A stretch of 64,000 bases of DNA from Sipunculus nudus. Lineage: Eukaryota; Annelida; Sipuncula; Golfingiida; Sipunculidae. The notes under the pieces were generated by a model. That model was not told the origin of the DNA. It worked only from the letters and a program-made list of their open reading frames with translations, and searched no databases. Of this stretch, positions 57,401 to 64,000 are shown piece by piece. The stretch's first letter is position 1, and each line of letters opens with the position of its first letter. A program made the position numbers and the translations under genes. The stretch lies in NCBI GenBank assembly GCA_026874595.1, contig CM049322.1, positions 5,131,900-5,195,899 of the forward strand, in the 5' to 3' direction.

Positions 57401-59302
57401 TTTAGGGATTCATTTTTCTCTTTTAACCTCAATTAATCTAAAGTTTTTTACCAGATTCGACATAAATATACTCCTCGGAAGTCTAACGTTATATTATATC
57501 TTCGGAAAATGGTCGCAAAACGCATTAATGGAGACATAGTTCCTTTGCTTACACTTTGCTTACGGTGAAAACACCAAAGAACTCAAGCATTTTTCTGCAA
57601 ATACAGACAAGTATGAACCATGGGGACACAGCCTGGTTCCCTGGCTACACAATAGTGCCTGTAAGTAATCATGGATCTAAAAATTAAGGGTCAAACCGTT
57701 CTATCTAAATCAGAAATAGATAATACTATTAATTTCAAAAAGTGATAATATCGAGTTTAGGGACCCATTTTTCTTTTTACCTGAATTGATCAACAGTTAT
57801 GTTCAAAATTCGACATAAATAGACACTTGGAGAGTCTAATATTATATTATATCTTCAGAACATTGTTGCAAATTGCTTAATGGAGACATATTCCTTTGCA
57901 TATAATTTGCTTATCTTTTGCTTATGCTTTGCTTACGAAGAAAACACCACAGAATTTAAGCATTTTTCAACAAATACTCACAAATACTACCCATAGGGAC
58001 ACAGACTGGTTCACTGGTAACACAATAATGCCTGTTAGTGGTCAGTACTCTAAATATTAGGGGTCATATCGTACAATCAAAATCAGATATAGATAATGCT
58101 GCTCATTTCTAAAAGTGATATAATTGAATTTAGGGACCCATTTTTCCATTTGAACCTCAAATGATCAACAGTTTTGTACAATATTCGACATATATAGACT
58201 GCTGGGAAGACTAACATTACATTATTTCTTCGGAAAATGGTCGCAAAACGCATTTATGGAGACATAATTCCTTTGCTTACTCTTTGCTTACGCTTTGGTT
58301 ATGCTTTGCTTAGAGTGAAAACACCAAAGAACTCAAGCATTTTTCTGCAAATACAGACAAGTATGAACCACAGGGACACAGCCTGGTTCCCTGGCTACAC
58401 AATAGTGCCTGTAAGTAATCATGAATCTAAAAATTAAGGGTCAAACGGTTCTATCTAAATCAGAAATAGATAGTACTATTAATTTCAAAAAGTGAAAATA
58501 TCGAGTTTAGGGACCCATTTTTCTTTTTTACCTGAAATGATCAACAGTTGTGTTCCAAATTCGACATATATAGACTCTTGGAGAGTCTAATATTTTTATT
58601 ATATCTTTAGAATATGGTTGTAAATCGCCTGAATGGAGACATAGTTCCTTTGATTATATTTTGCTTACGCTTTGCTTATGCTTTTCTTACGAAGGAAACA
58701 CCACAGATTTTAAGCATTTTTCTACAAATACTCACAAATACTACCCAAAGGGACACAGACTGGTTCACTGGTTAGTGGTCAGTACTCTACATATTAGGGG
58801 TCAAATCGTACAATCAAAATCAGAAATAGCTATTACTTCCCATTTCTAAAAGTGATATAATCGATATTAGGGACCCATGTTTCTCTTTTAACCTCAATTG
58901 ATCTCCAGTTTTGTACCATATTCGACATAAATAGACTGCTGGGATGTCTAACATTATATTTTTTCTTCGGAAAATGGTTGCAAAACGCATTTATGGAAAT
59001 ATAGTTCCTTTGCTTACACTTTGCTTATGCTTTGCTTACGGTGAAAACACGAAAGAACTCAGGCATTTTTTTGCAAATACAGACAAGTATGAACCATAGG
59101 GACACACAGCCTGGTCCCCTGGCTACACAATAGTGCCTGTTAGCAATTATGAAACTAAAAATTAGGGTCAAACTGTTCTATCTAAATCAGAAATAGATAA
59201 TACTATTTATTTCAAAAAGTAATATTTTCCAGTTCAGGGACCCATTTTTCTTTTTTACCTGAATTGATCAACAGTTATGTTCCAAATTCGACATAAATAG
59301 AC
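57401..59302. repeat. Dimeric satellite: six monomers of about 350-375 bp
   Basis: TTTAGGGACCCATTTTTC-like starts lie at 57401, 57755, 58129, 58505, 58866 and 59233. Monomers alternate between type A (GGAAAATGGTCGCAAAACGC, CCTGGCTACACAATAGTGCC) and type B (GAGAGTCTAATATT, ACAGACTGGTTCACTGG). This gives an AB-AB-AB array with a higher-order period of about 730-740 bases. The last B unit is cut off in TAGACTCTG. No gene is inside. Confidence 0.85.
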
Positions 59303-59334
59303 TCTGTGCCTGGGTGTTTGGCACCTTGCCAAAC

Positions 59335-59491
59335 CTGAAGAATCCTGCTATTTCTCACAGCATGTGAGTGGAAGGTCACCAAGAGGTCATGCGCTGTGTT
59401 CAGAGCGTAGGAACATAGGTGGTGGTGCTGCTTCATAAGGCCCATCAGGTCTGCCAAAGCTTTTACACTAAGCACGGCATCCGGGCTTTCC
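59335..59491 (-). CDS. Unidentified exon-like segment
   Basis: 157 bases between acceptor TTCTTATACCAG and donor GTTTGG. It encodes one split base, then ESPDAVLSVKALADLMGLMK, a His-rich turn and ALNTAHDLLVTFHSHAVRN. It looks helical and protein-like and has no low-complexity bias. It ends in phase 0, which fits the start phase of 53722-53821 on the same strand. No family is recognised. It begins right where the satellite ends. Confidence 0.4.
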
Positions 59492-60133
59492 CTGGTATAA
59501 GAATCTTCTCAAAGTACATCCAGACAATATCTTCGTTTCTACCTGGCATTGTTTGGGATAAGTTTTAAACAGTACCAAGATGTAGCTTCATATTAATCAA
59601 ATCTAGGTAATGTGACGACCCAGGTATTTATGAATCATCACAACTGTGCCCTATATCTATTGGCCAGGTCTGTAACAGAGCTAAGCTATGATATGGTTAG
59701 CTGGCTTAATTAGTGTCACACACTAAACCCCACCTACATTTTACCACCTAGAAAACACACAGGTGAGAGGCCTCTTGTTGTTATAACAAGAAACGGCCAG
59801 TCTGCAGACCACCAGATGAGGTCAAATGCAATGACGTGTACTACATTCAGACAAAGGTGGGACTAAGTCAATGTGATCCAATCAAAACAGCCCATTTGTG
59901 TCATTGATACTGCTAATATCAGCAGTGTTATGTAAATTGAAGCTGCTGTCCACTTAAATACTTGATATGATACATTTAGATATGTGAGCAGTATCATTTT
60001 GTAAAATTAATCATTTGATGAGAGGTTGGCAATCCTGATCGGGAATTCAATGAAAAATACAGCATTCCCTCCACTAATATTGCCTTCCTAGGGAATGCAG
60101 GAATGCATAAAATTGAGGTCTGCTTCCAAAATT

Positions 60134-62600
60134 TTTAAGCTTTTTAGTGAACCTGTGAGCTTATGCGATGGTGTGGCGGCGTCTGTCGTCCGTTGTCTGT
60201 ACGTTAACCTATACTATCTTGAAAACGGCAAGAGTGAGCATCACAAAATTTTACGCAAAAAATTAGTCATCTAAAAAACTCTATCGGATTTTGCTTAATT
60301 TTTGGCTTATGCATTTTCTTAGATTTTATAGGGAAAAAGCTAAAAAAGCTTAAAAAATCTTCTTCTCTGAAACTGTTCGCCAAATTGTCCAATATTTCAC
60401 AGAAATGATTCCTGGAACAATCTCTCTCAAGTTTGTTCGATTGATTTAAGTTTGTTGATTTTTTGCCGAGTTACAGGAAGTTGAACTTAGTCATCTGTCC
60501 AAAAAAAGCATACTAAAATTACCATATCAAAAATGGCTGGAGCTATCATCACCAGATTTTATGCTAATGTTGGTCACATGGGTCATATCTGAAATTGAGG
60601 TATTGGTGTCGTCACCTGCATCGGCCTTTTTTGTAGGGGGGTCATCAGTGCCCGTATCATACTGACTGCTACAAAAAAACTTCTTCTCTGAAACCATATG
60701 GCCAAATTGTTTAATATCGCACAGAAATGATCCTAGGATAGTGCTTTCTGAAGTTTGTTCAAATGGTCTCATTTAAGTGACTTTTGGCTGTGTTATGGGA
60801 AGCTGAATTTAGTCATATGCCATAACAGCCCATTTAAGCTCAGTGGCTACAAAGAACTTCTTCTCAAAAACCACTGGGCCAAATTCTTTAATCTCACACG
60901 TTAATTATCCTTAGATGTTGATTATTCAAATTTGTTCAAATGGTTTTGTTTTAGTAATTTTTGGCTGAGTTTTAGGAAGCTTAACTTAGCCATTTTGCTG
61001 TATTTTCCCATATGAGTTGTAAACCTGCAAAACGTTTTTTGACTGACGCCACTGAGGCCAATTTGTTAAATATTTTACAGGCATAATCCCCTGAATAATT
61101 CTTATAATAATTGTCTTTTATGGTTCCATAGAATGAATTTTGGCTGAATTAAAAAGATTGAATACAGTCATTTTACCATATATGTTAGCTGTGTGAAGCA
61201 GATACATCTAGCCTGGCACCAGTTTATCAGCATCTGTTACATCATGCCTCTAGACATTTAGATTTCAGGTTATCTATGGTTAGTATTGACAAGAATGTCT
61301 TTTAAAAGCTTTTAAAAAATGTAGATTTATGATTTTAGATATTCCTCATGCTAGGCAATGTTTACAATCACAGGTATACAGCTCTCTGTGGGTATATAAA
61401 GACGGCTGTACATGGATTATAAATAATTGGTATCCATAATCAACTTTATTCAAGATTTTGCCATCAGTGAGATGTATCTGTATTATAATTTTGCACTCAA
61501 TATGCATCTGTAGTAATTTTTAGCGAACTTGTGAGATAATGCAATGGTTTGGCATCGTCTGTCGTAGTCGTTAAACCATATTATTTCGAAATCAACTGGA
61601 GCTAGTATCATGGAATTTAATGCAAAAAAATTAGCCATCTAAAAAACTCTGCATTTTCTTTGATTTTATAGAGAAAAAGCTAAAAAAAACTTTAAAAATC
61701 TTCTACTCAGAAACAGTCAAGCCAAATTGTTCAAGATTTTACAGAAATAATCTTTTATACCATCTTTCTCAAGTTTTTTCGAATGGTTCAAGTTCGGTGA
61801 ATTTTGGCTGAGTTACAGGAAGTTAAACTTAGCTAACTGTCCAAAAAAGCATACTAAAATGACAGTCTCAGAAAAGGCCAGAGCTATCATCACCAAATTT
61901 TATGCCAGTGATGGTCACATGAGTTGTATATGAAATTCAGGTATTGGTGGTGCCACCTACATTGACCTTTTTTTGTACGGGGTCATCAGTCATCTGTACA
62001 TTAACCCATAATTTCTCAGGAATAGCAGGAAAAAAATGATACAAAAATTATCCCAGAGGAAACCCCTATCAAGTTTGTTCAAATGGTTTGCATTTGATGA
62101 ATTTTAGTGATGTTACTCTAATTTGAACAGTCATTAGGCAATTTAAGCATACTGACATAGTAATCCCGGAACAACAGAAGCTAGCATTACCAAGTGTTGT
62201 GCAAATGTTGGTCACATGACTCATATTTGAAGTTGCAGATTTTTTGGAGCCACCTACATTGACCTGTTTTTTATGGGCAAAAATCTCATAATTTTAGCTC
62301 TTTCAGCTTAAAATGTTTATGATGAAACTGTCAAGTTGAATCGTTCAATTTTTTAAAAGTATTATCTTAGGACATGGTTCTTTCAATCATATCAGAAAAG
62401 CTTAAGTTGGTCTTATGGCCATTATTATGTCTATTTCAAACTGAGGACCGCAAAACTGTTCTTCTACAAAGTACCTGTTTCAATTATAACTTCTGTAACA
62501 TAGCACAAAAATTATTCTAAGGTGGCCTTTGTTCAAGTCTACATGAATGATTTTTGGCAGAATTATTGGACCTTCAACAATGAAAGAACTGCATCTTGTA
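60134..62600. repeat. Two diverged copies of an interspersed repeat, in direct orientation
   Basis: TTTTTAGTGAACCTGTGAGC with GGCGTCTGTCGTCCGTTG (60134-60200) recurs as TTTTTAGCGAACTTGTGAGA with GGCATCGTCTGTCG (61516-61565). Both are followed by AAAAATTAGTCATCTAAAAA-like, TTTGGCTGAGTTACAGGAAG and CATACTAAAAT words. No coding frame of note. This explains the whole gene-free stretch. Confidence 0.6.
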
Positions 62601-62726
62601 TTATCTTAGATATTTTGATAAAAAGTTTATGAATATGTCAGCTTGAAAAAAAAGCATTTTAGCCAAAGTCTTTCAGTCAAAGTCAACAGGCCAAGATTGT
62701 GTTTGTATTTTTAAATAGGTTAAGAA

Positions 62727-63100
62727 ACTGCCAACTGTTTCAGATTTTGGCAACAGATCAAGAGTTCTTTCAGTGCAGCCAGATATAGGTCAAGAGTTCA
62801 GTCAGTGCTGCCAAGCACAAGGCATGTGATCACCTCATGGGTGACGTGAACACCTCATGGCCACCATGTGATCACCTCATGGGTGTCATGCCCCTCAGGG
62901 CTGCATGTGGACTACCAACTGTGTCAGATTATGCAACAGGTCAAGAGTTCACTCAGTGCAGCAAGGTACAGGTCAAAAGTTCACTCAGTCTAGCCAGGTG
63001 CAGGTCATGAGTTCACTTAGTGCAGTAGCCTCAGCCAGCGAATTTGTCACAGTTCACTCGGGGCAACTGCCTTTCTCACCTAAGCCTGGTCAGCCCCATG
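62727..63100 (+). repeat. Compound minisatellite
   Basis: GGTCAAGAGTTCACTCAGTG-type units (about 30 bases) occur at least five times on both sides of a block where ATGTGATCACCTCATGGGTG is repeated about three times. CCAACTGTTTCAGATT and CCAACTGTGTCAGATT mark two larger units about 180 bases apart. The open frame at 62905-63117 is made of this repeat. Confidence 0.7.
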
Positions 63101-63116
63101 CATCAGACTCAAGGTA

Positions 63117-63350
63117 AGTTTGATGTATTGGCCTGATATTTTGACCTGTCTTTGTGTCTTTGATGGCTTTCTCGTTCACAAGACAGGTGTTGCCACCTAC
63201 AATGACTTTTGCACAGTGTATGTGCCTGCTTATTTCTACAGAGGAATTTGATGTATCAGTCTGAAATTTGGCATATGTATATATCTTTGATAGCTTCGTT
63301 GTATACAAGACTGGTGGTGCCAGCTACAACCATTTTTGTGTTGTGGGCAC
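63117..63350. repeat. Diverged tandem duplication of about 120 bp
   Basis: TTTGATGTATTGGCCTGATA, GTGTCTTTGATGGCTT and ACAAGACAGGTGTTGCCACC recur as TTTGATGTATCAGTCTGA, ATCTTTGATAGCTTCG and ACAAGACTGGTGGTGCCAGC. The remainder to 64000 shows no supportable feature. Confidence 0.6.
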
Positions 63351-64000
63351 CCATGCCAGAATTTCAGCAGTGATGTTTTTGTAATTGTTTCTTATTCAAA
63401 ATGTTTAGTACTTGTATTGTTCATATACATGAGAAGTAATGGTCCATGATTGAAACATTATACCTGGTGTATTTCTCATTGCACCGGTTCGCACTTGGCC
63501 TGTAGGCCTTGTTTTATTTTACTCCTGTTTATCATATACCCAGGAATTAACGAAGGTATAGTATAGACATTGTGAGAAACAACTGATTATTACCCTTTTA
63601 CTGGTTGACCATATCCCATCAACATTTTGGGATAGATCCCCAAATTAATGAGTAGTGCATTTCGAGACACAACCACTCCCCCCAAGTCAACCACCATATT
63701 GGCCAAAATCTTGCAGTTGACATTTAGTGAGTAGATATTTTGGACATAAACCCCAGACACTGAAAGAACTGATCTGTCTCAGTATTAATGAGTGAGGCCT
63801 AGTGTCAGTGTAACTGTTCTCAATTTGTTAGTTTTATTTATTCAATTCTATGAAGATTCAGCTTATTTCAGTGTAAAAAAATGATTAATTGTAAAACATT
63901 ATTCAGTGACTCTCTGTTACATATGTGTATAAAATTTATTTTATAACGGTTTGTGGAAAATGTCAAAAGTGTCTTCACTATCTTTATCTTCCCAGACACT

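Overview
This is a stretch of animal nuclear DNA. It has short exons with GT-AG introns in consistent phase, AATAAA signals, an AT-rich background, many microsatellites and several transposable-element families. The gene content suggests a lophotrochozoan, most likely a mollusc. That content is a tandem cluster of small secreted C-type lectin-domain (CTLD) genes, a lachesin-like three-Ig GPI-anchored adhesion protein, and a mitochondrial ATP synthase coupling factor 6 gene. The species cannot be fixed from sequence alone. All three recognised gene families are on the minus strand.

Region 1 (1-24.5 kb) is a CTLD array made by local duplication. One copy (20967-22594) is intact: signal-peptide exon, CTLD N-half exon, CTLD C-half exon, AATAAA. 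Two further copies (4177-5630 and 9467-13729) keep the same three-exon layout but have in-frame stops in the last exon. A different CTLD N-half exon lies at 452-593, with a truncated relative at 18796-18862. A stray last-exon remnant lies at 9225-9375. Promoter-proximal and downstream flanks were duplicated with the genes. SINE, MITE and foldback insertions sit among the copies.

Region 2 (27-38.9 kb) is a complete seven-exon lachesin/IgLON-like gene (378 codons, every junction in phase). Two large tandem arrays start exactly at the 5' splice sites of its exons 2 and 3. One is a 38-bp minisatellite (34.4-35.5 kb). The other is a ten-copy CT-rich array (30.57-32.12 kb) whose unit contains a copy of the end of exon 3 and its splice donor. 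I consider this the most unusual structure in the window.

Region 3 (41.9-46.8 kb) is a complete three-coding-exon ATP5PF gene (133 codons), with a cluster of three CRE motifs in its first coding intron and a transposon copy in its second intron region.

Region 4 (47-64 kb) is repeat-dominated. It contains a Mutator-like foldback element with a perfect 9-bp target duplication (51704-53331), tRNA-like SINE heads, G-run hairpins, a decayed hAT-type transposase fragment, a dimeric satellite (57.4-59.3 kb) and degenerate repeats. Three exon-like segments (53722-53821, 54949-54969, 59335-59491) are phase-compatible and may belong to an unidentified minus-strand gene.
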